Below are positions 24,203 to 33,054 of a stretch of DNA of 64,000 nucleotides, one piece after another (positions within the stretch are counted from its first letter, which is position 1; each line of letters opens with the position of its first letter). Position numbers and translations under genes: made by a program. Source of the stretch: Clostridia bacterium (GTDB taxonomy: Bacteria; Bacillota; Clostridia; Christensenellales; Aristaeellaceae). The notes beneath the pieces were generated by a model, which was given only the letters and a program-made list of their open reading frames with translations, did not search any database and was not told the DNA's origin. The stretch is from assembly GCA_017547805.1 (NCBI GenBank), contig JAFYOR010000028.1, forward strand, positions 62,001-126,000, written 5' to 3'.

Positions 24203-26419
24203 TTACAGTTCCTGCAGGAGTCTGAGCCGGTAACTCAGCGCGCTGTAACGCTTTTTTGTATTCACATTGCGGATCATCTGGTCAATCGCCGCCTCACGGC
24301 CGACGATCATCACCATCTGCCGCGCACGGGTGACGGCGGTATAGAGCAGGTTGCGCGTGAGCAGCATCGGCGGGCCGCCGACAGCAGGCATCACGACGAC
24401 CGGGAACTCACTGCCCTGACTCTTATGGACGGAAATGCAGTACGCCAGCTCCAGATCCTCGACATCGCTGCCCTCATAGGTCGCCACGCGTTCGTCATCA
24501 AACTGCACCTTGATCGTGCGGTCCACCTCGTCAATCTCCGTCACGAAACCGATATCGCCGTTAAAGACGCCCTGACCATCTTCCCAGCCAAAGACGCCTT
24601 CCTTCTTCCACTCTAGAGAGTAGTTATTGCGCGTCTGCATGACCTTATCGCCCTCGCGGAAGGTTGTATCGCCGCGAACGCGCTCCGCCTTGCCAGGACG
24701 CTTGGGATTGAATTCCTGCTGAAGCATCTGATTGAGCATCCAAACGCCGCAGTCCCCCTTCTTGGTCGGAGAGAGCACCTGCATCTGCCTCACGGGATCT
24801 AGCTTGAGGAAATTGGGCAGGCGCGTGCCAAGGAGGCTGACGATCTGCTTTGCCGCCTCCACCGGCGACGCGGCACGCTCAAAGAAGAAGTCGCTGCCCT
24901 TTGCATTCAATCTTGGCGCTTCGCCGCGATTGATGCGATGCGCATTATAGACGATCATGCTCTTTTCGTCCTGCCGGAAAATCTCCGTCAGCATCACGGA
25001 GGGAACCACCTTGCTGCTGAGGATATCGCCCAGCACGTTGCCCGCGCCGACGCTGGGCAGCTGGTCCGCATCGCCCACCATGATCAGACGCGTGCCCGGC
25101 ACGATGGCGCGCAGCAGCGAACGCATGAGGTTGATATCGACCATGGACATTTCGTCGATGATCAGCGTATTCATTTCCAGCGGATAATCCTCGTTGCGGG
25201 CAAAGTCGCCCATTTCTCCTCCGTATTCAAGCAGACGGTGAATCGTTCTGGCCTCCATGCCGCAGGCCTCGCTCATGCGCTTGGCAGCGCGCCCGGTCGG
25301 CGCGGCGAGCGCAATTTCGCCGCCCACGCCAAGCAGCTTGATGATGCATTTGATGATCGTCGTCTTACCCGTGCCCGGGCCGCCGGTAATCACCGTCATG
25401 CCGCTGGTCACAGCCTTTTCAACCGCCTGTCTCTGCTGGGGATGGAACGTGATGCCTTCCATGCTTTCAAGCTCGTCAATCTGCGCGCTGATGTCAGTTG
25501 CCATCGTGTCAGGCATGGCCGCCATCAATTCGCTCAGCCGTCGCGCGACGTCCACCTCCGCGCGGAAAATGCCGGGAAGATAAACCGCATTGACCTCCTC
25601 CCCATCCTCAAGGGGCAGCATCTGCGCCGTCACATGGCGGGAGAGGATCAGCGTGTCCAGCACGCGCTCAATGTCCTCCGTATCGTTACCAAGGAGCTGC
25701 TGGGACGCAGAAACAAGCACCTCGCGCGGCAGATAGCAATGCCCCGCGCTGCCCGTCGCCTCCTGCAGCATGTATTTGATGCCGGCAGACAGGCGGTATT
25801 CGCTGTCGCGCCCGATACCAAGGGACGCGGCAATCTTGTCCGCGCTCTTAAAGCCGATGCCCTCGACATCCTCAACCAGCCGGTACGGATTCTGATTGAT
25901 GACCTGCTTGACATTTTCGCCGTAGCGCTTGAAAATCTTCACCGCCAGCGCCGGCGTCACACCGTAGCTCTGCAGGAAGATCATCGCCTCGCGCTGCTGC
26001 GCCTGCTCTGCATAGCTCTCCTGAATCATCTGCGCGCGCTTTGCGCCGATGCCCGGCACCTCCAGCAGCCTGTCCGGGCGTGCAAAAAGCACATCCAGCG
26101 TATCCTCGCCAAAGTGCTTGATGAGCAGCTTCGCCGTCGCCGGACCAACGCCGCGGATCATGCCGCTGGCGAGGTATTTTTCAATGCCGGAAAGCGTGGT
26201 CGGCTGCTCAATCTCCGCGCTGTGCACCTTGATCTGCTTGCCGTACACCGGATGCTCGACCCATTCGCCGGTGATCTTCAGCTTTTCTCCGTTGTTAATC
26301 GGCGGAAGGATGCCCACGGCACTGACCCGTGTTTTTCCGCATTTGACGACGAGGACGGTATAGCCGTTGTCATCGTTTCTGAAGACCGTTTCATCCGCAA
26401 ACGCTTCAATCAGTTCCAT
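24203..26419 (-). CDS. recD2: RecD2-type DNA helicase
   Basis: Superfamily 1B 5'-3' helicase of 738 aa, the RecBC-independent RecD2 form of Gram-positive bacteria (replication-fork and repair functions). N-terminal OB-like and helix-hairpin-helix region with VPGIGAKRAQMI, then Walker A GGPGTGKTT (about residues 345-353), LIIDEMSMVD (motif II), GDADQLPSVGAG (motif III) and a C-terminal ISVHKSQGSEFPVVV motif. Length and motifs are complete. Confidence 0.96.
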   Translation of the reverse strand: MELIEAFADETVFRNDDNGYTVLVVKCGKTRVSAVGILPPINNGEKLKITGEWVEHPVYGKQIKVHSAEIEQPTTLSGIEKYLASGMIRGVGPATAKLLIKHFGEDTLDVLFARPDRLLEVPGIGAKRAQMIQESYAEQAQQREAMIFLQSYGVTPALAVKIFKRYGENVKQVINQNPYRLVEDVEGIGFKSADKIAASLGIGRDSEYRLSAGIKYMLQEATGSAGHCYLPREVLVSASQQLLGNDTEDIERVLDTLILSRHVTAQMLPLEDGEEVNAVYLPGIFRAEVDVARRLSELMAAMPDTMATDISAQIDELESMEGITFHPQQRQAVEKAVTSGMTVITGGPGTGKTTIIKCIIKLLGVGGEIALAAPTGRAAKRMSEACGMEARTIHRLLEYGGEMGDFARNEDYPLEMNTLIIDEMSMVDINLMRSLLRAIVPGTRLIMVGDADQLPSVGAGNVLGDILSSKVVPSVMLTEIFRQDEKSMIVYNAHRINRGEAPRLNAKGSDFFFERAASPVEAAKQIVSLLGTRLPNFLKLDPVRQMQVLSPTKKGDCGVWMLNQMLQQEFNPKRPGKAERVRGDTTFREGDKVMQTRNNYSLEWKKEGVFGWEDGQGVFNGDIGFVTEIDEVDRTIKVQFDDERVATYEGSDVEDLELAYCISVHKSQGSEFPVVVMPAVGGPPMLLTRNLLYTAVTRARQMVMIVGREAAIDQMIRNVNTKKRYSALSYRLRLLQEL

Positions 26420-26454
26420 GCTGCCGTCCCCCTTTCGTCCGTCTGTCTTAAGCG

Positions 26455-26490
26455 ATTACAGCTGCCTTTTCAATTACAGCTGCCTTTTCA
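26455..26490. repeat. Perfect 18-bp tandem duplication at a gene end
   Basis: Two identical 18-base units in tandem (26455-26472 and 26473-26490). The second contains the last five codons and stop of the small DUF4177-type gene; the first repeats the same codons and stop just beyond it. Recent slippage or duplication; the protein is unaffected. Confidence 0.85.
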
Positions 26491-26614
26491 GGTAGTGCCA
26501 CGCGCCAACCACGCAGACCAGCTCCCAGCCGTCGCGCCCGTATTCATTGAGTACACGCGAGGTTTTCTCGCCCAACCCAAAGATCCATACGCACTTGTAT
26601 TCAAAGCGTTTCAT
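26474..26614 (-). CDS. DUF4177-type small protein
   Basis: 46 aa. MKRFEYKCVW at the start, LNEYGRDGWELVCV in the middle and YLKR at the end match the DUF4177 family (single small beta-rich domain, function unknown). AAGGGGGAG lies 5 bases before the ATG and a TATAAT lies at 26663-26658, about 40 bases upstream. Its stop is inside an 18-bp tandem duplication. It lies 54 bases ahead of recD2 and may share its transcript. Confidence 0.75.
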   Translation of the reverse strand: MKRFEYKCVWIFGLGEKTSRVLNEYGRDGWELVCVVGAWHYLKRQL

Positions 26615-26679
26615 GACCGCTCCCCCTTTTGCGAAAAATGCAACCATATGTTCCCCTATTATACACGCATACAGGGTAA

Positions 26680-26702
26680 AAGAAAAGGGCTTTCGCCCTT
26701 TT
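26680..26702 (-). terminator. Terminator after the U32 peptidase gene
   Basis: Minus-strand stem AAAAGGGC with its complement closed by GAAA, followed by CTTTTA. Its far side overlaps the likely -35 region of the DUF4177-type gene. Confidence 0.8.
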
Positions 26703-26711
26703 GAGAATCGA

Positions 26712-27947
26712 TTACGCTCTGTTGCGAACCGGACCGCGCAGCATATCGCCGGTATTCAGCTTCCCGCCGCAGGGAATACGCACCAGCGTGTTGGGGATAT
26801 TGACCACGCCGACGTGTTCGCCCGTCGCGTCAAGCACGATATCCTCAACGATCAGCTTTTCACTTCCCATGGGCGTAACGGTTTCCAGTTCATCCCCGAC
26901 AAAGAACCTGTTCTTCATCTCCACCAGCGCGTCGCCGCCGGAAACATCCACGACATAGCCCATGTATTCCGCGTCCTGCACGACGCCGACCGCCTCGCCG
27001 CAGACCTTTGGCATGCCGAAATAGAATCCCGTATCGTACACGCGGTGGCTCACCTTGTCAAGCTCCGCGCGCAGCTGTCCCTTAAGCGCGGCGTTGCCGG
27101 CATATGCCTTCGGATCCGCAGCGTACGCATCCATCGCACGCCTGTATGCGCCCACAACTGTCGCGATGTAGATTTCCGTCTTCATCCTGCCCTCGATCTT
27201 GAAGCAGGAAACGCCGCTTTCCATCAGTCGCGGAAGATGATCCATCATGCACATGTCGCGCGAGGAGAGAATCGCTGTGCCGCGCGCATCTTCCTCAATG
27301 GGCAGGGGTTCATCCATTCTCGTGCGTTCATGCAGCGTATACGTCCAGCGGCAGGGCTGGCTGCAGGCGCCGCGGTTCGCGCTTCTTCCGTTCATGAAGC
27401 TGGAAAGCATGCAGCGTCCGGAATGGGACATGCAGATCGCGCCATGGATGAACGTTTCAAGCTCGATTTCGTCCCCGAGTTCGCGCGCCATCTGCTCAAT
27501 CTGTTCAAACGTCAGTTCCCGTGCAAGCACGATGCGCAAGGCGCCCAGCGCCTTGTATACGCGCGCAGATTCGCTGTTGGTGGTGTTGGCCTGCGTGCTG
27601 ACGTGAATATCAAGTCCCGGAACCTCCCGGGCAATCCTGTGAATCGCGCCCAGATCCGACACGATGACCGCATCGACGCCGGTTTCCTTTGCCGCCTTCG
27701 CCGCGCAGACCATCCCGTCAAGATCCTGATCAAAGGCAAAGATATTGAGCGTCAGATTCACCTGCACGCCTTTTTCATGCGCCAGACGCACACACTGCGC
27801 CAGCTGGTTTTCATCGAAATTCTGCGCCTGCGCACGCAGACCGAATTGCTTCGCCCCACAATAAACGGCGTCCGCGCCGAAGCGCAGCGCCGTCAAAAAG
27901 GGCCTCATGCTGCCCGCCGGAGCGAGCAGCGTCGGCATTTTTCTCAT
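26712..27947 (-). CDS. Peptidase U32 family protein (tRNA/rRNA hydroxylation type)
   Basis: 411 aa. U32 signature: ETFIHGAICMSHSGRCMLSSF followed by NRGACSQPCR (about residues 155-190) supplies the conserved cysteines; LLAPAGSMRPFLTALRFGADAVYCG is the usual start. Characterised relatives (TrhP, RlhA) take part in RNA hydroxylation rather than proteolysis, so the peptidase label is historical. Start ATG at 27947 is 2 bases after the mltG stop with GAGGG 8 bases upstream; an upstream in-frame start would overlap mltG. Last gene of ylbF-mltG-U32. Confidence 0.9.
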   Translation of the reverse strand: MRKMPTLLAPAGSMRPFLTALRFGADAVYCGAKQFGLRAQAQNFDENQLAQCVRLAHEKGVQVNLTLNIFAFDQDLDGMVCAAKAAKETGVDAVIVSDLGAIHRIAREVPGLDIHVSTQANTTNSESARVYKALGALRIVLARELTFEQIEQMARELGDEIELETFIHGAICMSHSGRCMLSSFMNGRSANRGACSQPCRWTYTLHERTRMDEPLPIEEDARGTAILSSRDMCMMDHLPRLMESGVSCFKIEGRMKTEIYIATVVGAYRRAMDAYAADPKAYAGNAALKGQLRAELDKVSHRVYDTGFYFGMPKVCGEAVGVVQDAEYMGYVVDVSGGDALVEMKNRFFVGDELETVTPMGSEKLIVEDIVLDATGEHVGVVNIPNTLVRIPCGGKLNTGDMLRGPVRNRA

Positions 27948-27949
27948 GA

Positions 27950-29143
27950 TTACAGCCCTCTGTTCCTGTCGTATTCTTCCCAAAGCGGACGATACATCGC
28001 CACAGCAGCCTCATGCTCTTCCAGCGTGCGCGAAAAGTGCAGCGCGCCGGAATTGGGATCTGTCGAGCAGAAATACAGATACTTCTGCGCCACAAACTGC
28101 TCATCCGGATACAGTGCAGCGACCACAGCGCCCATCGACGGACTGCAGATCGGACCGAGCGGAAGTCCCTTGTATTTGTAGGTGTTGTACGGAGAATCCA
28201 CCGCGAGATCATTTCCGGCAAGGCTCATCTTTTCGCTCCCGGTAACATACTTGACCGTTACGTCGGAGCCAAGCGTCATCCCCTGCTTCAGACGATTGTG
28301 AAAAACCGCGCTGACCTTCGCAAAGTCCGCCGTTTTGGCTTCCTTTTCAATCATGGAGGCAAGGGTGAAGACCTCGTCCATCGTCAGGCCGATCTCCTGC
28401 GCCCGCTCATCATAAGCAAGCTGATAGGCAGCTTCCGTCTGAGAGAGCAGACGCTTGATGATGGCGTCCGCGCTCGTATTGGTATAAATCTCGTACGTAT
28501 TGGGCGAAAGATATCCCTCCAGCGCATACAGCCGCTTCCCATGATCGGCCGTCTTCATCATTTCCTCGATGAAGTAATAACCGGTGTAGCCTTCACCCGT
28601 CCTGCAAAGAGAAAGGAACTCCTCTTCCTCATCGATGATGTCCTTTTCCACCAGATACGAAGCGATGCTGCTGACCGTCCAGCCAGGAATGATGGTGATC
28701 TTCGTGGTCAGCGGTTTTCCATCGCCGGAAACAAGCTGATCGAGAATCTCCGTTGCAGACATGCTGCGGCTGAGCTTGTAATCTCCGCTCTGAATCCGCT
28801 GACCCATGCCCATGAAATCCGCCATATACTTAAAGACGGTGTGGTTGTTAATCAGTCCGGCTTCTTCCAGCTTCCTTGAAACGCTTGTCAGCGAGCTGCC
28901 GGTCGCCACCTCAAACTCAATAGCGGCGGTATCGCTGCTGTCAACCGGCGCAAAGTACAAGTCGCCGACATACTGAACGCCCGTATAAGCAACGCCGCAG
29001 ACAATCACAAAAGCCGTCAGCAAAACGACAAATGGCCTGATGAGTCTCCAGACCCAGTCATACCAGAAGAAACCGTAACGCCCTTCCTCGCGCAGTTCCC
29101 GCTCGCTGATTTCTCGTCCGCTTCGCTTCTTTCTCTTTGCCAA
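27950..29143 (-). CDS. mltG: Endolytic transglycosylase MltG
   Basis: 397 aa YceG/MltG protein, which cuts nascent peptidoglycan strands and sets glycan length. A basic cytoplasmic N-terminus, one transmembrane helix (about residues 35-58), a LysM-like region, then the catalytic domain: LEGYLSPNTYEI, LASMIEKEAKT (catalytic Glu), LGSDVTVKYV, SPYNTYKYKGLPLGPICSPS. All landmarks are present. 25 bases behind ylbF. Confidence 0.95.
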   Translation of the reverse strand: MAKRKKRSGREISERELREEGRYGFFWYDWVWRLIRPFVVLLTAFVIVCGVAYTGVQYVGDLYFAPVDSSDTAAIEFEVATGSSLTSVSRKLEEAGLINNHTVFKYMADFMGMGQRIQSGDYKLSRSMSATEILDQLVSGDGKPLTTKITIIPGWTVSSIASYLVEKDIIDEEEEFLSLCRTGEGYTGYYFIEEMMKTADHGKRLYALEGYLSPNTYEIYTNTSADAIIKRLLSQTEAAYQLAYDERAQEIGLTMDEVFTLASMIEKEAKTADFAKVSAVFHNRLKQGMTLGSDVTVKYVTGSEKMSLAGNDLAVDSPYNTYKYKGLPLGPICSPSMGAVVAALYPDEQFVAQKYLYFCSTDPNSGALHFSRTLEEHEAAVAMYRPLWEEYDRNRGL

Positions 29144-29168
29144 GTCAGTAGCCTCCCATAGACCGGTT

Positions 29169-29525
29169 TTACTGCGCCTGTTCCGGCAGATCGAAACTGA
29201 CGCCGGCTGCCTCCGTCAGGATCTTGAAAACGTCTGCCAACGTCTTCTGCATCTGCATTTCCGCCATCAGATACGCCTGAACGTCGCTGTTCATATACAG
29301 AAGAGACGCCAGCTGCTGGAAACGCTGCATATCCTCGCTGGGCATCTGGCCCGCCGCGCCAACCATGCTCATCTGCAGCTGCAGCTGAAGGCGCTTGTAT
29401 TCATCCAGCAGAACCCGGTTGGTATTGTCGCTGTAAGCGCGGTCACGCAGCTCACGCAGGCGCACGCACTCATCGCTGTTCCTGATTTCGCTCGCGAGAC
29501 GGTGCGCGGTATCGTAGATATTCAT
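29169..29525 (-). CDS. YlbF/YmcA family protein
   Basis: 118 aa helical protein of the YlbF family (RicF-type in Bacillus, part of a Y-complex affecting RNase Y, competence, biofilm and sporulation). Motif LASEIRNSDECVRLRELRDRAYSD near the start is typical. Start is the ATG at 29525 (a TTG lies one codon earlier); GAGG is 9 bases upstream. It has a strong promoter and a structured leader, and heads the mltG-U32 operon. Confidence 0.8.
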   Translation of the reverse strand: MNIYDTAHRLASEIRNSDECVRLRELRDRAYSDNTNRVLLDEYKRLQLQLQMSMVGAAGQMPSEDMQRFQQLASLLYMNSDVQAYLMAEMQMQKTLADVFKILTEAAGVSFDLPEQAQ

Positions 29526-29546
29526 CAATAATTCCCTCTTTCATTG

Positions 29547-29611
29547 CATACGGACAGGCACAGCAAACACACCCCCGCATCGATGCGGAGCTGTCTTCTG
29601 TGCCGAATGAT
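29547..29611 (-). other. Structured leader of the ylbF-mltG operon
   Basis: The 90-base leader has nested inverted repeats: outer TACGGA...TCCGTA, middle GGCACAG...CTGTGCC, inner CCGCAT/ATGCGG forming a perfect 14-base palindrome (CCGCATCGATGCGG). It would fold into a long bulged hairpin ending about 20 bases before the ribosome binding site. No known riboswitch is recognised. Confidence 0.5.
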
Positions 29612-29620
29612 CCGTACGGT

Positions 29621-29649
29621 ATTATAACGCAGGTTGGCTTCAAATGCAA
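29621..29649 (-). promoter_or_regulatory. Promoter of ylbF-mltG-U32
   Basis: Minus strand TTGCAT (29649-29644), 17 bases, TATAAT (29626-29621). Confidence 0.78.
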
Positions 29650-29694
29650 TTCCCATCTGCGGCAGGTCGTTCACCGCGGATGGTTTTGCATCAC

Positions 29695-29719
29695 GGGCGG
29701 AGCAGAGCCCCGCCCCTAC
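29695..29719. repeat. Dispersed palindromic repeat, copy 1
   Basis: GGGCGG, a short variable centre, then CCGCCCCTAC. The same arms and the same CTAC tail recur at 62275-62297, with an unrelated centre. Looks like a small dispersed intergenic element. Confidence 0.5.
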
Positions 29720-29747
29720 TCTTTTCTCGGTCATCTTCTGCTCGCAG

Positions 29748-30234
29748 CCACGGTCGCCGATGCTGTTGCTGCGCACAACCTGCTTCGGATGCGGGTGTGG
29801 GCACAGCCTACCGCTCTTCATCACCCTCGTTTCCGAGGGCCTTCCGCCCGAAGGAAACTCCTCCGGCCACGGTCGCCGATGCGGTTGCTGCGCACAACCT
29901 GCTTCGGATGCGGGTGTGGGCACAGCCCACCGCTCTTCATCACCCTCGTTTCCGAGGGCCTTCCGCCCGAAGGAAACTCCTCCGGCCACGGTCGCCGATG
30001 CGGTTGCTGCGCATAACCTGCTTCGGATGTGGGTGTGGGCACAGCCCATTTGCCTGCCCGAAAGAAACTCCTCCGGCCACGGTCGCCGATGCGGTTGCTG
30101 CGCATAACCTGCTTCGGATGCGGGTGTGGGCACAGCCCATTTGCCTGCCCGAAAGAAACTCCTCCGGCCACGGTCGCTAAGGTTGATTTCGCTCTATACC
30201 TGCTTCGGATGTGGGTGTGCGCACAGCCCACCGC
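29748..30234. repeat. Modular tandem repeat, units of 119 and 91 bp
   Basis: Five units start with CCACGGTCGC at 29748, 29867, 29986, 30077 and 30168 (spacing 119, 119, 91, 91). Each has a 63-base module A ending GGCACAGCCCA and a module B of either 56 bases (contains hairpins CCCTCG/CGAGGG and CCTTC/GAAGG) or 28 bases; both B forms end in AACTCCTCCGG. The last unit is diverged and runs to the RNase J stop codon. The first also has changes. Together with the 29640-29747 stretch this fills a 700-base gene-free gap. It is open in several frames by chance of repetition, but no product is credible. Confidence 0.85.
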
Positions 30235-31887
30235 TTAGGTTTCCATGATGATCGGCAGAATCATCGGGTTGCGCTTGATCAGACCGAAGAGATAGGCATG
30301 CATTTCGTCCTTGATGCCGTTCTTGATGCTCGTCCAGTCGCTCTGTTCAATGCGGTCATAACGCGCAAGCACATTCATGGCGACATCGCGTGCGCCGGTA
30401 ATGAGCTCCTCATTCTCGCGCACATAGACAAAGCCGCGGGAGATCAGCTCCGGTCCGGAAACAACCGTGCCGTTTTCCTTGCTCACGCCGACAACAACGA
30501 TGATCAGGCCATCCTGAGACAGATGCTTGCGGTCGCGCAGGACAACATTGCCAACGTCGCCCACACCCAATCCGTCCACCATGATCGAACCGGTCGGAAT
30601 CGGGCCGGTGATGCTGGCATCGTCCTGAGAAAGCTCAAGCGCCTGACCCATTTCAAGGATGATCGCATGGTCTTCATCCAGTCCCATGTCCATCGCAAGC
30701 TGCGCATGGCGGCGAAGCATGCGGTATTCACCGTGAACGGGAATGAAGTATTTCGGCTTCACCAGTGCCTGAATGAGCTTGAGCTCTTCCTGGCAGGCAT
30801 GTCCGGAAACATGAACGTCCATGATGCGGTTGTAGATCACATTTGCGCCGCAGCGGTAAAGCTGGTCGATGATACGGGAGACCATGATCTCGTTGCCCGG
30901 AATCGGCGTCGCCGAAATGATCACCGTATCGCCTTCGCGGATCTGCAGCCTGCGGTGTTCGGATTTGGCCATGCGCGTCAGGCCGCTCATCGGCTCGCCC
31001 TGACTGCCCGTGGTCAGCACCACGATTTCGTGATCCTCATAGCATTCAAGATCGCTGACTTCAAGATGTACATCCGGCGGAATCTTCAGTTCTCCGATTT
31101 CCATCGCCAGCTTCGTAACATTGACCATGCTTCGTCCTACGAAGCAGATCTTGCGCTTGAACTGAATGCAGTTGTCCACAACCTGCTGAATGCGGTGCAG
31201 GTTGGAAGCAAACATCGCAATGATGATGCGTCCCTTGGCGTCCTTGAAAAGATTCTGGAATGTCGCTCCGATCTTCTTTTCACTCATCGTATAGCCGGGG
31301 CGCTCAACATTGGTGGAATCCGCCAGCAGCGCCAGAACGCCCTTGCTGCCCCACGCAGCCAGCGTGTTCAGATCCGTCACTTCACCATCAATCGGGGTAT
31401 AGTCGATCTTGAAGTCGCCGGTGACAATCACCGTGCCGGCGGGGCAGGTGATCGCCAGAGCAACCGCACCAGCGATTGAATGGCTGACCTTGATAAACTG
31501 AACGGAAAACGCGCCGATCTGAACCGTATCCCTGGGCTTGATCACCTGAAGATGGATGCCCTGGATATTATGCTCTTCCAGCTTTCCCTGTATGAGCGCA
31601 CAGGTAAGCTTCGTGCCATACGCCGGCGCAGGCACACGCGGGAATACATACGGCACGGCGCCGATGTGATCCTCATGTCCATGGGTAAACAGGTATGCGC
31701 GAACGCGCTCCTTGTTATGCGTCAGATAAGCGATGTCTGGAATGACCAGGTCAATGCCCAGCATATCCGCCCGGGGAAAGATCGAACCGCAATCAACAAC
31801 GACAATATCGTCGCCATACTCAAATGCCGTCATGTTCTTGCCGACTTCGCCAATACCGCCCAGGGGAATGATTCTCAGCTTCGCCAT
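30235..31887 (-). CDS. rnj: Ribonuclease J
   Basis: 550 aa metallo-beta-lactamase/beta-CASP ribonuclease for mRNA decay and rRNA maturation. Zinc motif THGHEDHIG (residues 68-76), DFKID and DSTNVE in the MBL core, TGSQGEP in the beta-CASP region, and the C-terminal HGEYRML. Length matches the family. RBS AAAGGAGGG is about 9 bases before ATG. The tandem repeat starts at its stop codon, so transcripts probably carry the repeat as a 3' tail. Confidence 0.96.
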   Translation of the reverse strand: MAKLRIIPLGGIGEVGKNMTAFEYGDDIVVVDCGSIFPRADMLGIDLVIPDIAYLTHNKERVRAYLFTHGHEDHIGAVPYVFPRVPAPAYGTKLTCALIQGKLEEHNIQGIHLQVIKPRDTVQIGAFSVQFIKVSHSIAGAVALAITCPAGTVIVTGDFKIDYTPIDGEVTDLNTLAAWGSKGVLALLADSTNVERPGYTMSEKKIGATFQNLFKDAKGRIIIAMFASNLHRIQQVVDNCIQFKRKICFVGRSMVNVTKLAMEIGELKIPPDVHLEVSDLECYEDHEIVVLTTGSQGEPMSGLTRMAKSEHRRLQIREGDTVIISATPIPGNEIMVSRIIDQLYRCGANVIYNRIMDVHVSGHACQEELKLIQALVKPKYFIPVHGEYRMLRRHAQLAMDMGLDEDHAIILEMGQALELSQDDASITGPIPTGSIMVDGLGVGDVGNVVLRDRKHLSQDGLIIVVVGVSKENGTVVSGPELISRGFVYVRENEELITGARDVAMNVLARYDRIEQSDWTSIKNGIKDEMHAYLFGLIKRNPMILPIIMET

Positions 31888-32183
31888 TTCTTCCGCCCTC
31901 CTTTCTTACGTTGTTTTGGTCGTCGCACAAATCAAGTGTTACATCAACACTCATTTCCGATACAAATAGGTCGCACATTTCGCCCTGACCGTATAGTCAG
32001 GCATCATAATTGTCTATATTATAACACAACCGCCTATGCTTTCATAGCACTTTTAATTATAAACCTAACGTTTCTTTATGTTTGTGCTGAATTATTTTCA
32101 ACACAGATGGTTTCATAATCATTTTATATCAGCAGCGAGCACAGCCGACAATTCCGCAAGATTCACAAATAACAGAAGGCAAA
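31888..32183. other. Intergenic region between trxA end and rnj
   Basis: Holds the rnj leader of about 125 bases with one clear hairpin (CCTGAC/GTCAGG at 31984-32001), the rnj promoter, and 150 bases of AT-rich DNA beyond it in which I see no gene or repeat. rnj mRNA leaders are often self-targeted, but nothing here proves it. Confidence 0.5.
32018..32026 (-). promoter_or_regulatory. Extended -10 promoter of rnj
   Basis: Minus strand TGTTATAAT: a perfect -10 hexamer with the TGn extension; no good -35, as is usual for this promoter type. Confidence 0.6.
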
Positions 32184-32184
32184 C

Positions 32185-32209
32185 AAAAAAAGAGCAGCCG
32201 CAGCTGCTC
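32185..32209 (-). terminator. Terminator after trxA
   Basis: Minus-strand stem GAGCAGC/GCTGCTC with a 4-base loop, then seven T; 9 bases after the stop. Confidence 0.88.
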
Positions 32210-32218
32210 AGTATTTCC

Positions 32219-32533
32219 TTACAGATGACGCCTGACCATTGCGGCAATATCCGCCTGACCGCGCGCGCCGACCGCCTGCTCGACAACCTTGCCGTCCTTC
32301 AGGACGATCAGCGTAGGAATGCTCATCACGCCAAAGCGCTGCGCAAGCGCCGGCTCGCTGTCCACGTCCACCTTGCCGACGATGGCGCTGCCCTCAAACT
32401 CCGCAGCAACCTTTTCCACGCTCGGGGCGATCATCCGGCACGGCGCGCACCACGTCGCAAAGAAGTCCACCAGAACGGGCTTGTTCCCGGCAATCGCCGC
32501 ATCGAAAGACGCCGCATCAAAATGCTGAAGCAT
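32219..32533 (-). CDS. trxA: Thioredoxin
   Basis: 104 aa thioredoxin; active site ATWCAPCRM (residues 26-34). The usual Gly in WCGPC is Ala here, which can shift redox potential slightly. The conserved cis-proline is in SIPTLIV. Small soluble disulfide reductase. 36 bases behind rseC. Confidence 0.95.
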   Translation of the reverse strand: MLQHFDAASFDAAIAGNKPVLVDFFATWCAPCRMIAPSVEKVAAEFEGSAIVGKVDVDSEPALAQRFGVMSIPTLIVLKDGKVVEQAVGARGQADIAAMVRRHL

Positions 32534-32569
32534 TGTTATTCCTCCTGTTCATCCGGCTTTGCGCCATGT

Positions 32570-32995
32570 TTATTCTTCCGGCTTGGTCACAGAGATAATC
32601 TTCTGCTCCCAGCGGCCCTTGGAGAAAATCGGATCGAGAAAGCGCATTACAACATAGGCAAGCGCAGTAAAGACAACCGCGCCCATCGCCATGAGCAGTT
32701 CGCCATTGATTGCAGTGATCACCCTGGAAAGCGCCCAGCCGGCAAAAAGACCCAGCATGAGACCCGCAAAGGGAATCATATACGCCACCGCCGTTGCGGC
32801 GACGACATGGGAATCGTCCATCTCGACCTCAACGATATCGCCGACCTCTGCCTTGCCCTTGATTCTGATCGTGTGCTTGGCACAGTCTCCGCTGCCGTGC
32901 ATGCAGGCATGGCAGTCTCCGCAGGCCTCCTGGCGTTCAAAGACGACGACAAGCTCCTCTGCGAGCACTTCCTTGACTACACCCTTGTTGACCAT
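32570..32995 (-). CDS. RseC/MucC-like SoxR-reducing family membrane protein
   Basis: 141 aa. N-terminal beta domain with a cysteine cluster CGDCHACMHGSGDC (about residues 25-38), then two transmembrane helices (about 68-88 and 97-118). This is the RseC/MucC family, membrane components of electron-transfer (Rnf-linked) systems in other bacteria; in Clostridia the role is not settled. Between hisS and trxA, apparently in one transcript. Confidence 0.82.
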   Translation of the reverse strand: MVNKGVVKEVLAEELVVVFERQEACGDCHACMHGSGDCAKHTIRIKGKAEVGDIVEVEMDDSHVVAATAVAYMIPFAGLMLGLFAGWALSRVITAINGELLMAMGAVVFTALAYVVMRFLDPIFSKGRWEQKIISVTKPEE

Positions 32996-33054
32996 GCTAT
33001 ACTCCTTATTCCCTCAGTCAGTCTACGCTGATAACCTGTCGTTTATCCTGCGGT

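Noticed and set aside
24938..26704. 588-codon open frame opposite recD2
   Set aside because: Antisense shadow; His/Arg-rich composition without motifs, while recD2 has all helicase motifs.
29525..30133. Open frames of 130-200 codons on both strands across the tandem repeat
   Set aside because: They exist because the repeat units keep several frames open; the translations are repetitive, Arg/Pro/His-rich and without ribosome sites.
29748..30234. CRISPR-like array
   Set aside because: Units are 91 and 119 bases and the linkers are of only two recurring types, not unique spacers; no cas genes.
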